A stretch of DNA of 64,000 bases, from contig CM068547.1 in the NCBI GenBank assembly GCA_035048495.1, positions 26,791,913 through 26,855,912 on the forward strand, read 5' to 3'. The notes below the pieces were generated by a model that saw only the letters and a list, made by a program, of their open reading frames with translations, did no database searches and was not told where the DNA came from. Position numbers and translations under genes: made by a program. Numbering within the stretch: position 1 is the first letter of the stretch; every line of letters begins with the position of its first letter. The stretch is from Euptelea pleiosperma (lineage: Eukaryota; Streptophyta; Magnoliopsida; Ranunculales; Eupteleaceae). Shown one piece after another: positions 61,901 through 63,432 of this stretch.

Positions 61901-63432
61901 CGGGCTGTGATCACCATGACTTCCCAGACTGGGTGGGGCAACAATGATCTCTGACTTGGCAGAAGATGACTCCTCAGATGTACTCATGGTAGTAGATAAG
62001 ACTTTTCTGATAAGAAATCACCCAAACTGCTGCTGTGGAGGTGCAAATCACCTTATTTTTATTTTTAAAGCCTCCTGCTCGCGTTGCTCGCAGGATTCAG
62101 ACCTTTTCGGAACAACTCCTTTATAGATTTTCTATTGGAGAAAAAACCACTCGCGGGAAACTTGTGAATGGTTCCGATGACCTAAAAAGGTTCCTGGATA
62201 GGTGCGGTAGCACTAGGGAGAGGTTCCGGGCTCCTCTGAGACCTACGGCTATGTCCAGAGGGTCTTCTCTGACCTTTTGGAAGGGGCGGTTAGGCTTGGT
62301 GGCTCTTTTCCAGCCTTCTGGAGTGGGCGGCTATGCCTGATAGCTCTTCTCCAGGCTTCTGGAGTGGGCGACTAGGCCTGGGAGAACTTCTCCAACCTTT
62401 GGAGTGGGCGGCTAGGGTTTCAGACTCTTCTAAAGCCTGCGGCTATCCATGGGAGATGATCTCCTTCTTTGGAAAGCCCTTCGCATCGAATTTCGCAATC
62501 CCTAGGGTTCTTCAGACCTCTAGGATTGAGCCATGGTTACATAACCATGCTCTGATACCATGTTGTAATCTTGGATCGTAACCAGGATAAGAGATTAGGG
62601 TTAGAGATGGAAGAGAGGAGAGGTGAAGAGAATAGGGGAAAGAGGAGAAATCGTGTAGAGCTTAGAATAGCCTACACGATTTCACCCAATATATATATTA
62701 AGTGAAGTTTTACAATATTACAAGGGCCCCCTGTAGAATATAAGATATTACAAGTAGGTCCCTGACAACAATAAAAGCCTAATTGGAAACAAAATCTAAC
62801 TTTAATTAGAAAGATCCTAATTAAACTAAAATTAAATAAAGCAAATCTTCATGGGGTCCACTTGCTTGACCGAGCACTGATTCGGTGTAGCGGCAAACCA
62901 TTGAGATAGAATGCTCCCGCATCATGTAGATCGCCTCATGTTGAGGCCTCATCTTGAGGTCCTTATAGGTTGTATTTTGAGGGGTTCTCCCCATTTTTGT
63001 TACATCATACTTATCAAAAAAAGAAAAAAAATGAAGCTAATGCACATTGAGTAATTAACAATACCAATACATGACAAAGAATTTTTTTCCTTTTTTTTAA
63101 TCATTTTCTGACAAAGGTTCAAACTGCAAACGACGCATGGAATTATCTACCTCTTTTTGCAGAAAAAAAAGTTGCTCAAGTTTGTTGATATCCATGTTGC
63201 ACATCAGATCAAAGTGATCAATGGATTAAAATTATTACAGGATTTCGGACCGTTTAAACTCATGGAGACTCAATACATGGAGCAAATTCGGCTTGCACAA
63301 TTCATTAGGGGTCCATGTTTAGAGGGGTGGTATTCACTTCTGATCAGTGATAATAAAAGAAAGATATATATGTAAAAATAAACAAGTACCTTTTCCCATG
63401 TCAGTCACCATCAATTCCACCATGTAATAATC
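5103..63432 (-). CDS. VPS13: VPS13-like lipid-transfer protein gene (internal part, 15 exons)
   Basis: Fifteen minus-strand blocks with GT...AG borders join into one open frame of 1291 codons. The order is 63390-63432, 38300-38424, 37628-38140, 22617-23405, 22438-22511, 21978-22323, 21795-21893, 21535-21690, 16138-16319, 15508-16029, 14706-14883, 14463-14599, 11206-11332, 5550-5771 and 5103-5462. Phases match at every junction, for example GA|C and AG|G split codons. The protein matches what I know of plant VPS13: the GWEWIEDW and [11 protein letters not shown] motifs, the adaptor-binding region, [19 protein letters not shown], and a C-terminal [11 protein letters not shown] segment. VPS13 proteins are rod-like bridges moving phospholipids between organelle membranes at contact sites. 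The N-terminal chorein domain and the extreme C-terminus are outside the window. No exon shows a stop or frameshift, so the gene looks functional despite its TE load. Confidence 0.93.
5550..5771 (-). CDS. VPS13: VPS13 exon n, C-terminal region
   Basis: This exon has 74 codons: [60 protein letters not shown] and [14 protein letters not shown]. It belongs to the ATG2-like C-terminal segment of VPS13, which contacts membranes in the family. The donor is GT at 5548-5549. Confidence 0.94.
5772..6950. other. Intron sequence, no feature recognised
   Basis: This is part of the 5.4-kb VPS13 intron. I see no coding signal. A short direct duplication, GGGAATAAGAAGTTT, occurs at about 6193 and 6229. Confidence 0.4.
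6950..7985 (+). mobile_element. Gypsy-like LTR element remnant (family H')
   Basis: Positions 7604 to about 7985 are an LTR starting TGATGTGGGAGCATTC, preceded by TTTTCAACCAGGAAGGTT as polypurine tract. The same tract and LTR start occur in the nucleolin-carrying element at 55.4-62.9 kb. About 6950-7260 holds a GCCCA-rich non-coding spacer like that element's. No intact pol is present. The 3' end runs into the RTE remnant. Confidence 0.6.
8000..9960 (-). mobile_element. RTE-clade LINE remnant, split by an L1
   Basis: Two minus-strand parts (9390-9960 and 8000-8573) rejoin in frame when the L1 at 8574-9389 and one target copy are removed. They give an endonuclease part ([28 protein letters not shown]), then [48 protein letters not shown] and [20 protein letters not shown]. 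These are the endonuclease and linker of RTE LINEs. The reverse transcriptase proper is missing. Stops are present, so it is inactive. Confidence 0.82.
8574..9389 (-). mobile_element. 5'-truncated L1 LINE nested in the RTE
   Basis: This 816-bp insertion is flanked by perfect 9-bp copies of AATGTTCAT (8565-8573 and 9390-9398). Its low-coordinate end is a T run, the poly-A tail on the minus strand. It encodes the L1 C-terminal zinc-binding region: [18 protein letters not shown], then [20 protein letters not shown]. It kept only the last part of ORF2. Confidence 0.88.
9961..11205. other. Intron sequence with a MITE fragment
   Basis: No gene is seen. At 10645-10725 GTGTCGGACACCG, GTGTCCGAG and TCCTTGTTAAATAG resemble the right part of the hAT-type MITE at 24703-25087, so this is probably a decayed copy. 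The rest is AT-rich. Confidence 0.45.
11206..11332 (-). CDS. VPS13: VPS13 exon m
   Basis: This exon has 127 nt. After the split D codon it reads [20 protein letters not shown], then [20 protein letters not shown] and IQ. This is one of the most conserved VPS13 segments. Borders are AG at 11333-11334 and GT at 11204-11205. Confidence 0.94.
11333..13917. other. Intron sequence, mostly unrecognised
   Basis: No coding signal. 12062-12127 (GTATCCGTGTCC ... CATTGTTACATAG) again resembles the GTGTCCGACACGG MITE family. Nothing else is identifiable by eye. Confidence 0.4.
13923..14125 (+). repeat. Solo LTR, Copia family A
   Basis: It starts TGTTATCAGATACG and ends GATTCAACT. It is flanked by perfect 5-bp copies GTTTT (13918-13922, 14126-14130). 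The sequence matches the LTRs of Copia-A1, A2 and A3. No internal region is present, so it arose by LTR-LTR recombination. It defines the LTR 3' end as CT rather than CA. Confidence 0.88.
14126..14462. other. Intron sequence between solo LTR and exon l
   Basis: AT-rich, with no gene or repeat recognised. Confidence 0.4.
14463..14599 (-). CDS. VPS13: VPS13 exon l
   Basis: This exon has 137 nt: [35 protein letters not shown] and [10 protein letters not shown] plus GA. The GA pairs with C from the next exon to make the aspartate of IDLIDVSE. It is too short to stand out as a long open frame, but the splice phases and family pattern (WRL.IHEP..WA.VDFYN) make it secure. Confidence 0.92.
14706..14883 (-). 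CDS. VPS13: VPS13 exon k
   Basis: This exon has 178 nt: [40 protein letters not shown] and [12 protein letters not shown]. The first G completes an arginine split codon from exon j. The LDNQLP...PVML motif is shared by plant and animal VPS13 upstream of the C-terminal helices. Confidence 0.93.
14884..15507. other. VPS13 intron j-k (624 bp)
   Basis: AT-rich sequence between two secure exons. No transposon is recognised. Confidence 0.6.
15508..16029 (-). CDS. VPS13: VPS13 exon j
   Basis: This exon has 522 nt: [40 protein letters not shown], a serine-rich variable stretch, then [32 protein letters not shown] and [19 protein letters not shown]. The '[16 protein letters not shown]' block is near the end of the adaptor-binding region in the family. 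Borders are AG at 16030-16031 and GT at 15506-15507. Confidence 0.93.
16138..16319 (-). CDS. VPS13: VPS13 exon i
   Basis: This exon has 182 nt: [38 protein letters not shown] and [20 protein letters not shown]. It ends within an arginine codon (AG|A) completed by the next exon. The EIRG(F/Y)EEGSRF(I/L)VVFRLG string is strongly conserved in plant VPS13 proteins. Confidence 0.93.
16320..17290. other. Intron sequence, no feature recognised
   Basis: AT-rich part of the 5.2-kb VPS13 intron, up to the LTR of Copia-C1. Confidence 0.4.
17291..17463 (-). repeat. Copia-C1 3' LTR
   Basis: On the minus strand it begins TGTAATGTTAATGTAACAC, next to a purine tract (CTTAAGG). It matches 20154-20722 and the LTR at 25956-26126. 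Confidence 0.75.
18325..19323 (+). repeat. Solo LTR, Copia family D, split by a MITE
   Basis: Without the MITE and its extra target copy the LTR is about 355 bp, close to the family D LTRs at 40.8 and 43.7 kb. It shares CACCCAC and GTGGGCTGCGTCCCAC with them. It is flanked by AGCCC on both sides (18320-18324, 19324-19328) inside the RT gene of Copia-C1. The first bases are TA instead of TG. Confidence 0.8.
18364..18998. mobile_element. hAT-type MITE M2
   Basis: 635 bp, flanked by perfect 8-bp copies GTTCTTAG (18356-18363, 18999-19006). The termini CAATGTTTTCAAAGGCG and, inverted, CAGTTTTTAAACACT match the hAT pattern. The interior repeats GAGGCTTACGCCTC and variants. There is no transposase, so it is non-autonomous. 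Confidence 0.85.
20154..20722 (-). repeat. Copia-C1 5' LTR, split by MITE M3
   Basis: The LTR parts 20154-20284 and 20680 to about 20722 match 17291-17463. Between them is a 387-bp MITE plus one target copy. Confidence 0.78.
20285..20671. mobile_element. hAT-type MITE M3
   Basis: 387 bp with perfect 12-bp inverted ends CATAGTCACAAA/TTTGTGACTATG and perfect 8-bp flanking copies GCTATAAT (20277-20284, 20672-20679). The interior is rich in CCGAATTTT/CCCGATTTTT strings. No coding capacity. Confidence 0.88.
20723..21534. other. Intron sequence, no feature recognised
   Basis: AT-rich, lying between Copia-C1 and exon h. Contains a short ATCATC run near 21000. Confidence 0.4.
21535..21690 (-). CDS. 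VPS13: VPS13 exon h
   Basis: This exon has 52 codons: [19 protein letters not shown], then [18 protein letters not shown] and [15 protein letters not shown]. The 'FTNRTG..I.IKL...DEPKVL' pattern matches one of the repeats of the VPS13 adaptor-binding domain. The following 5.2 kb intron holds Copia-C1. Confidence 0.92.
21795..21893 (-). CDS. VPS13: VPS13 exon g
   Basis: This exon has 33 codons in phase 0: [19 protein letters not shown], then [14 protein letters not shown]. It continues the preceding exon's SPLGEM and leads into [10 protein letters not shown]. Borders are AG at 21894-21895 and GT at 21793-21794. Confidence 0.92.
21978..22323 (-). CDS. VPS13: VPS13 exon f, SHR-BD core
   Basis: This exon has 346 nt. 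It encodes [20 protein letters not shown], then [20 protein letters not shown] and [11 protein letters not shown], then [20 protein letters not shown] and [10 protein letters not shown]. The 'APYW...RCPPLTYRL' string is a hallmark of the SHR-BD part of VPS13. The donor GT is at 21976-21977. Confidence 0.93.
22438..22511 (-). CDS. VPS13: VPS13 exon e
   Basis: This exon has 74 nt and encodes [18 protein letters not shown] and RSSFSG plus two bases of the next codon. The acceptor AG at 22512-22513 follows a long T tract on the minus strand. It connects GWLPIH to RIVQVILEQ without a frame break. Confidence 0.9.
22617..23405 (-). CDS. VPS13: VPS13 exon d, adaptor-binding region
   Basis: This is the largest exon seen, 263 codons. 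It opens with [17 protein letters not shown], then [12 protein letters not shown] and [12 protein letters not shown]. This tryptophan/arginine-rich block is characteristic of plant VPS13 and resembles dysferlin-type segments. [20 protein letters not shown] and GWLPIH follow. The domain binds organelle adaptors in yeast Vps13; the same role here is inferred from the family. Confidence 0.94.
23406..23990. other. Intron sequence, no feature recognised
   Basis: Start of the 14.2-kb intron. Homopolymer runs occur at about 23508-23520 and 23933-23943. Confidence 0.4.
23990..25955 (-). mobile_element. L1 LINE remnant, split by MITE M1
   Basis: Minus-strand L1 ORF2 pieces follow in order: [20 protein letters not shown] and [10 protein letters not shown] near 25860-25745; [14 protein letters not shown] near 25690; a degraded FADD-region; [19 protein letters not shown] and LAMWKRG near 25240-25110; then after the [24 protein letters not shown]; then [15 protein letters not shown] near 24470. 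Frameshifts and stops are frequent. The 5' part is cut by Copia-C2 at 25956. Confidence 0.82.
24703..25087. mobile_element. hAT-type MITE M1
   Basis: 385 bp with perfect 18-bp inverted ends CTATGTAACAAGGACACT and perfect 8-bp flanking copies CTTTACAC (24695-24702, 25088-25095). The subterminal regions repeat GTGTCCGACACGG. It sits inside the L1 coding region. Confidence 0.88.
25956..26983 (-). mobile_element. Copia-C2, truncated
   Basis: The 3' LTR (25956-26126) matches Copia-C1's LTRs. Beyond it are degraded RNase H and RT pieces on the minus strand, such as an 'aatgtgcttggtccttt'-type stretch near 26300, the complement of the TKHIEV motif. It is cut at 26984 by the LTR of Copia-A2, and I do not find its remainder on the other side. 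Confidence 0.7.
26984..27168 (+). repeat. Copia-A2 5' LTR
   Basis: It starts TGTTATCATATACAT and ends ATTGCAACT. It carries the CTAACCCTAACCCTAATC string before its end, like other family A LTRs. Confidence 0.8.
27890..28540 (+). pseudogene. Copia-A2 gag (5' part)
   Basis: Gag motifs are spread over frames: [44 protein letters not shown] and [17 protein letters not shown]. It stops at YSYVQS, where Copia-A4 is inserted, and continues at 31669 with the next codons (SEESRR). Confidence 0.8.
28541..28765 (+). repeat. Copia-A4 5' LTR
   Basis: 225 bp, starting TGTTATCAGATGC and ending TTCAACT next to the primer site. A TATAAATACA promoter-like box is at about 28641. Confidence 0.85.
29531..31385 (+). 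pseudogene. Copia-A4 gag-RT-RNase H fusion remnant
   Basis: [17 protein letters not shown] opens gag. After FSEQQNAG (near 29935) the frame runs directly into [20 protein letters not shown] of reverse transcriptase. [15 protein letters not shown] and ALYGLKQSP follow. A single missing base at about 30490 shifts the frame just before the YVDD codons. The frames at 30534-30956 and 31047-31385 continue with [43 protein letters not shown] and [10 protein letters not shown]. Confidence 0.85.
31447..31668 (+). repeat. Copia-A4 3' LTR
   Basis: 222 bp, nearly the same as 28541-28765, preceded by the purine tract TTGAGGGGGAG. Confidence 0.85.
31669..32922 (+). pseudogene. Copia-A2 gag end, protease and pre-integrase
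   Basis: After Copia-A4 the host element resumes with the SEESRR codons, a damaged zinc-knuckle stretch near 31870, protease motif SPTWIID.GAS near 32200, a [17 protein letters not shown] block near 32500, [18 protein letters not shown] near 32610 and [19 protein letters not shown] near 32800. It breaks at MITE M4. Confidence 0.78.
32923..33805. mobile_element. hAT-type MITE M4 with an internal foldback
   Basis: 883 bp with inverted ends CATGGTTTTAAAATTC and, from the right, CAAGGTTTTAAACTTC. It is flanked by GTTCTAAC (32915-32922) and GTTCTGAT (33806-33813), an 8-bp duplication with two transitions. It lies inside integrase codons for VLRSDQGGEY. Arms at about 33463-33507 and 33607-33649 are inverted copies. 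The ends are rich in CGAAATTAGCCGAATT-type strings. Confidence 0.8.
33806..34533 (+). pseudogene. Copia-A2 integrase remnant
   Basis: The sequence continues [31 protein letters not shown], an [19 protein letters not shown] segment near 34180 and [17 protein letters not shown]. Frameshifts are present. It is interrupted by the solo LTR at 34534. Confidence 0.78.
34534..36406 (+). repeat. Large solo LTR, probably gypsy type
   Basis: 1873 bp flanked by CTATA on both sides (34529-34533, 36407-36411). The ends TGTAATACCCT and AGGGGCGTGATA are imperfect inverted copies, like the TGTAACRCCC...GGGYGTTACA ends of many plant gypsy LTRs; the last CA has decayed. No coding region is recognised. Strand is inferred from TG at the left. 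Confidence 0.7.
36407..36775 (+). pseudogene. Copia-A2 reverse transcriptase start
   Basis: It encodes [39 protein letters not shown] and [10 protein letters not shown], then breaks off into non-coding sequence. The rest of RT and RNase H is deleted. Confidence 0.8.
36776..36980 (+). repeat. LTR-like block after Copia-A2
   Basis: It starts TGTTATTAGGGACCC and ends GATTCAACT, with an ACATAAATAAAA box, a CT-rich tract and CCTAACCCTAACC. The plan matches family A LTRs but it is diverged. It is probably the 3' LTR of Copia-A2 after an internal deletion; a separate LTR is possible. Confidence 0.55.
36981..37627. other. Intron sequence with a partial M5-family MITE
   Basis: About 37130-37305 resembles the right half of the MITEs at 39233 and 49172: ATTATAAACCATTATGGTCA, TTTCCACAAAATTTTTCCAT, then GAAATTTATTTCCTCAAG as a decayed end. 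The rest is unrecognised intron sequence up to exon c. Confidence 0.55.
37628..38140 (-). CDS. VPS13: VPS13 exon c, adaptor-binding region
   Basis: This exon has 171 codons in phase 0 at both ends. It contains [36 protein letters not shown] and [20 protein letters not shown], which read as beta-strand repeats of the VPS13 adaptor-binding (SHR-BD/VAB) fold. An acidic linker rich in K, E and D follows. The next intron, 23406-37627, is 14.2 kb of transposons. Confidence 0.92.
38300..38424 (-). CDS. VPS13: VPS13 exon b
   Basis: This exon has 125 nt and encodes [19 protein letters not shown] and an acidic serine-rich stretch, ending in [13 protein letters not shown]. The acceptor AG is at 38425-38426 and the donor GT at 38298-38299. 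Its first two bases complete a glycine codon with exon a. It lies at the start of the adaptor-binding half of the protein. Confidence 0.9.
38464..39181 (+). mobile_element. LTR-retroelement G, 5' end only, with a SINE
   Basis: The LTR 38464-38628 starts TGTCAAGAGG and ends in CA, followed directly by primer site TAGTATCAGAGC (38629-38640). Untranslated leader sequence follows, carrying the SINE at 38862-39039. It gives way at about 39182 to the LTR of Copia-F1. No coding part is seen. Confidence 0.6.
38862..39039 (+). mobile_element. SINE with tRNA-like promoter boxes
   Basis: 178 bp between perfect 14-bp copies ATAAGAGCCTCAAG (38848-38861, 39040-39053). It has an A-box-like AGCTGAGTTGGTCAGGC near 38888, a B-box-like stretch near 38922 (GGGATTGACTC), and ends in an A run. 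This is the full signature of a tRNA-derived SINE copied by a LINE. Confidence 0.85.
39233..39763. mobile_element. hAT-type MITE M5a
   Basis: 531 bp with 16-bp inverted ends CAAGGAAATAAATTTC/GAAATTTATTTCCTTG and perfect 8-bp flanking copies CATATATG (39225-39232, 39764-39771). It is rich in GAAATATTTC palindromes. It is almost identical to M5b at 49172-49705. Confidence 0.9.
40829..41149 (+). repeat. Copia-D1 5' LTR
   Basis: 321 bp, TGTTGGAGTT...TTTACAACA. It contains four CACGTG cores (40852, 40888, 40919, 40933) and a short AT run. Confidence 0.88.
41854..43699 (+). pseudogene. Copia-D1 gag-RT-RNase H remnant
   Basis: The gag piece ([59 protein letters not shown]) ends near 42145, and RT begins at once ([20 protein letters not shown]). 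RT has [30 protein letters not shown] and an intact YVDD at about 42748. RNase H has [30 protein letters not shown] and [21 protein letters not shown] stop at 42719-42721 and one near 43317 break it. Confidence 0.85.
43707..44077 (+). repeat. Copia-D1 3' LTR
   Basis: 371 bp. It is longer than its partner because of a 22-copy AT run (43879-43922) and extra CACGTGAATAGT units. It ends CAACT where the 5' LTR ends CAACA. Confidence 0.88.
43879..43922. repeat. (AT)22 microsatellite in the Copia-D1 3' LTR
   Basis: Uninterrupted AT dinucleotides. The partner LTR has a much shorter run at about 40979, so this array grew after, or differs since, insertion. Confidence 0.95.
45891..46544. mobile_element. 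M5-family MITE, longer diverged copy, right end missing
   Basis: It starts CAAGGAAATACATTTCG like M5a and M5b and follows them to about 46150, then continues with different sequence. This includes an inverted pair GTGTAAATGCAT/ATGCATTTACAC (46291-46336). The expected right end is not present; Copia-A3's LTR begins at 46545. It is inserted in the integrase region of Copia-F1. Confidence 0.65.
46545..46644 (+). repeat. Copia-A3 5' LTR, first part
   Basis: It starts TGTTATCAGAAACG and matches other family A LTRs up to CCCATA, where the Helitron begins. Confidence 0.85.
47765..47842 (+). pseudogene. Exon-like segment inside the Helitron (1)
   Basis: An AG-bordered and GT-bordered open block of 26 codons reads [20 protein letters not shown] and QHVLHK. 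It looks like an internal exon of a captured gene. I do not recognise the protein. It may also be chance. Confidence 0.45.
48973..49107 (+). pseudogene. Exon-like segment inside the Helitron (2)
   Basis: After an AG border, 44 codons and a stop read [20 protein letters not shown] and [11 protein letters not shown]. An internal GT at 49027 offers an alternative donor. It could be a captured terminal exon. The protein is not recognised. Confidence 0.45.
49172..49705. mobile_element. hAT-type MITE M5b
   Basis: 534 bp with inverted ends CAAGGAAATAAATTTC/GAAATTTATTTCCTTG and perfect 8-bp flanking copies ACTGGATC (49164-49171, 49706-49713). By eye it differs from M5a mainly by a GCGAAATATTTC insertion and a short AT run. 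Confidence 0.92.
49714..52262. other. Right half of the Helitron, mostly unrecognised
   Basis: An open stretch at 50539-50751 ([19 protein letters not shown], basic and proline-rich) could be another captured fragment. The rest is AT-rich with no known domain. Confidence 0.4.
52263..52397 (+). repeat. Copia-A3 5' LTR, second part
   Basis: It continues the LTR after the Helitron (TATAATATAATTTTGG ... GTTTCAACT) and is followed by the primer site. Confidence 0.85.
52414..52733 (+). mobile_element. TRIM (miniature LTR retrotransposon)
   Basis: Two 123-bp direct repeats (52414-52536, 52611-52733) start TGTTAGCGGATGGTG and end GTTTGACA. Between them are a primer site TGGTATCAGAGC (52537-52548), a 62-bp filler and a purine tract GAGGGGGCG just before the second repeat. 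It is flanked by CCATC/CAATC, a 5-bp duplication with one change. No coding capacity. It sits in the leader of Copia-A3. Confidence 0.9.
53360..55208 (+). pseudogene. Copia-A3 gag-protease-RNase H remnant
   Basis: Gag has [53 protein letters not shown] and [11 protein letters not shown], then a frameshift. Protease has [14 protein letters not shown] near 54460 (DSGAS altered to DSRAS). [15 protein letters not shown] and the [18 protein letters not shown] block lead at about 54862 straight into RNase H ([49 protein letters not shown]). Integrase and RT are deleted. Confidence 0.85.
55216..55422 (+). repeat. Copia-A3 3' LTR
   Basis: 207 bp, TGTTATCATATATG...AATTCAACT, after purine tract AAGGGGGAG. 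It has an uninterrupted version of the region where the 5' LTR holds the Helitron. Confidence 0.85.
55450..55871 (-). repeat. Element H 3' LTR
   Basis: 422 bp. On the minus strand TGATGCGGGAGCATTC...TCCTGCGTCA. A related LTR is at 7604 to about 7985. Confidence 0.85.
55768..57480 (-). pseudogene. Captured nucleolin-like RRM gene fragment plus spacer
   Basis: A minus-strand frame reads [20 protein letters not shown] and [10 protein letters not shown] (start of RRM1), then without a break [39 protein letters not shown] and LTVEEARPR (RRM2). This matches plant nucleolin with the end of RRM1 and the start of RRM2 removed. A stretch with [11 protein letters not shown] and ITLPPFVWG follows; I cannot assign it. 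Downstream of about 56600 the open frame crosses a GCCCA-rich spacer and runs into the LTR, so it is not a real protein there. Nucleolin acts in ribosome biogenesis; this copy is a transduced fragment. Confidence 0.75.
57521..57595 (-). repeat. Copia-E1 3' LTR, truncated
   Basis: 75 bp identical to 62696-62770, after purine tract TTGAGGGGGAG. The remaining 135 bp are missing. Confidence 0.88.
57603..61987 (-). CDS. Copia-E1 gag-pol polyprotein, one frameshift
   Basis: Gag starts [19 protein letters not shown] at 61987 with [20 protein letters not shown]. Near 61545, after LGSYYA, a short deletion shifts the frame. The downstream frame of 1285 codons (from 61460) is open to the end. It has zinc knuckle [14 protein letters not shown] (residues 92-105), protease DSGAS (205-209), integrase H-H-C-C with CETC at 371-374, and D401/D464/E500 (D-D35-E). 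RT has QLDVKNAF and YVDD at 969-972, and RNase H has DADWAGS, EAEY and YCDNK. All catalytic motifs are present; only the frameshift disables it. Confidence 0.92.
61988..62548 (-). other. Copia-E1 untranslated leader with tandem repeats
   Basis: The leader between primer site and gag contains four units of about 41 bp, with GGAGTGGGCGGCTA cores at 62279, 62320, 62361 and 62401 (plus-strand positions). This is unusual for the family. Confidence 0.8.
62561..62770 (-). repeat. Copia-E1 5' LTR
   Basis: 210 bp, TG...CA. It contains the inverted pair TCGTGTAG/CTACACGA (62650-62680) and CT-rich tracts. Confidence 0.9.
62771..62924 (-). repeat. Element H 5' LTR, remaining outer part
   Basis: 154 bp matching 55718-55871 with one difference by eye. 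The outer edge abuts TGTAG. Confidence 0.85.
62925..63389. other. Intron sequence next to exon a
   Basis: Target copy TGTAG, then TTGAGG-repeated sequence and AT-rich intron. No gene is recognised. Confidence 0.45.
63390..63432 (-). CDS. VPS13: VPS13 exon a (most upstream exon seen)
   Basis: This 43-nt exon reads [14 protein letters not shown] plus one base. Its donor GT is at 63388-63389. It joins the next exon across about 25 kb to give [17 protein letters not shown], which fits in phase and sense. The acceptor AG at 63433-63434 is the best local choice, but that edge is less certain because the frame stays open a little further upstream. Confidence 0.72.

Larger units (their letters stand above)
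57521..62770 (-). mobile_element. Copia-E1, nearly intact Ty1/Copia element
   Basis: The 5' LTR is 62561-62770 (TGTTGTCAGGGACC...GATTACAACA). Primer site TGGTATCAGAGC on the minus strand is at 62549-62560. The gag-pol is 61987-57603. The 3' LTR is only 57521-57595, the first 75 bp. Those 75 bp are identical to the matching part of the 5' LTR, which suggests a very recent insertion. The missing LTR end belongs to a deletion that also took part of element H. Confidence 0.9.
55450..62924 (-). mobile_element. LTR element H carrying a nucleolin gene fragment
   Basis: The 3' LTR is 55450-55871. What remains of the 5' LTR is 62771-62924. Both have the same outer edge and perfect TGTAG flanks (55445-55449, 62925-62929). 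The shared 154 bp differ at one base, so the element is young. The polypurine tract AACCAGGAGGGTT is next to the 3' LTR. The interior has no gag or pol but holds part of a nucleolin RRM gene and a GCCCA-rich spacer. Copia-E1 later entered the right LTR, with a deletion at its left side. Confidence 0.85.
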
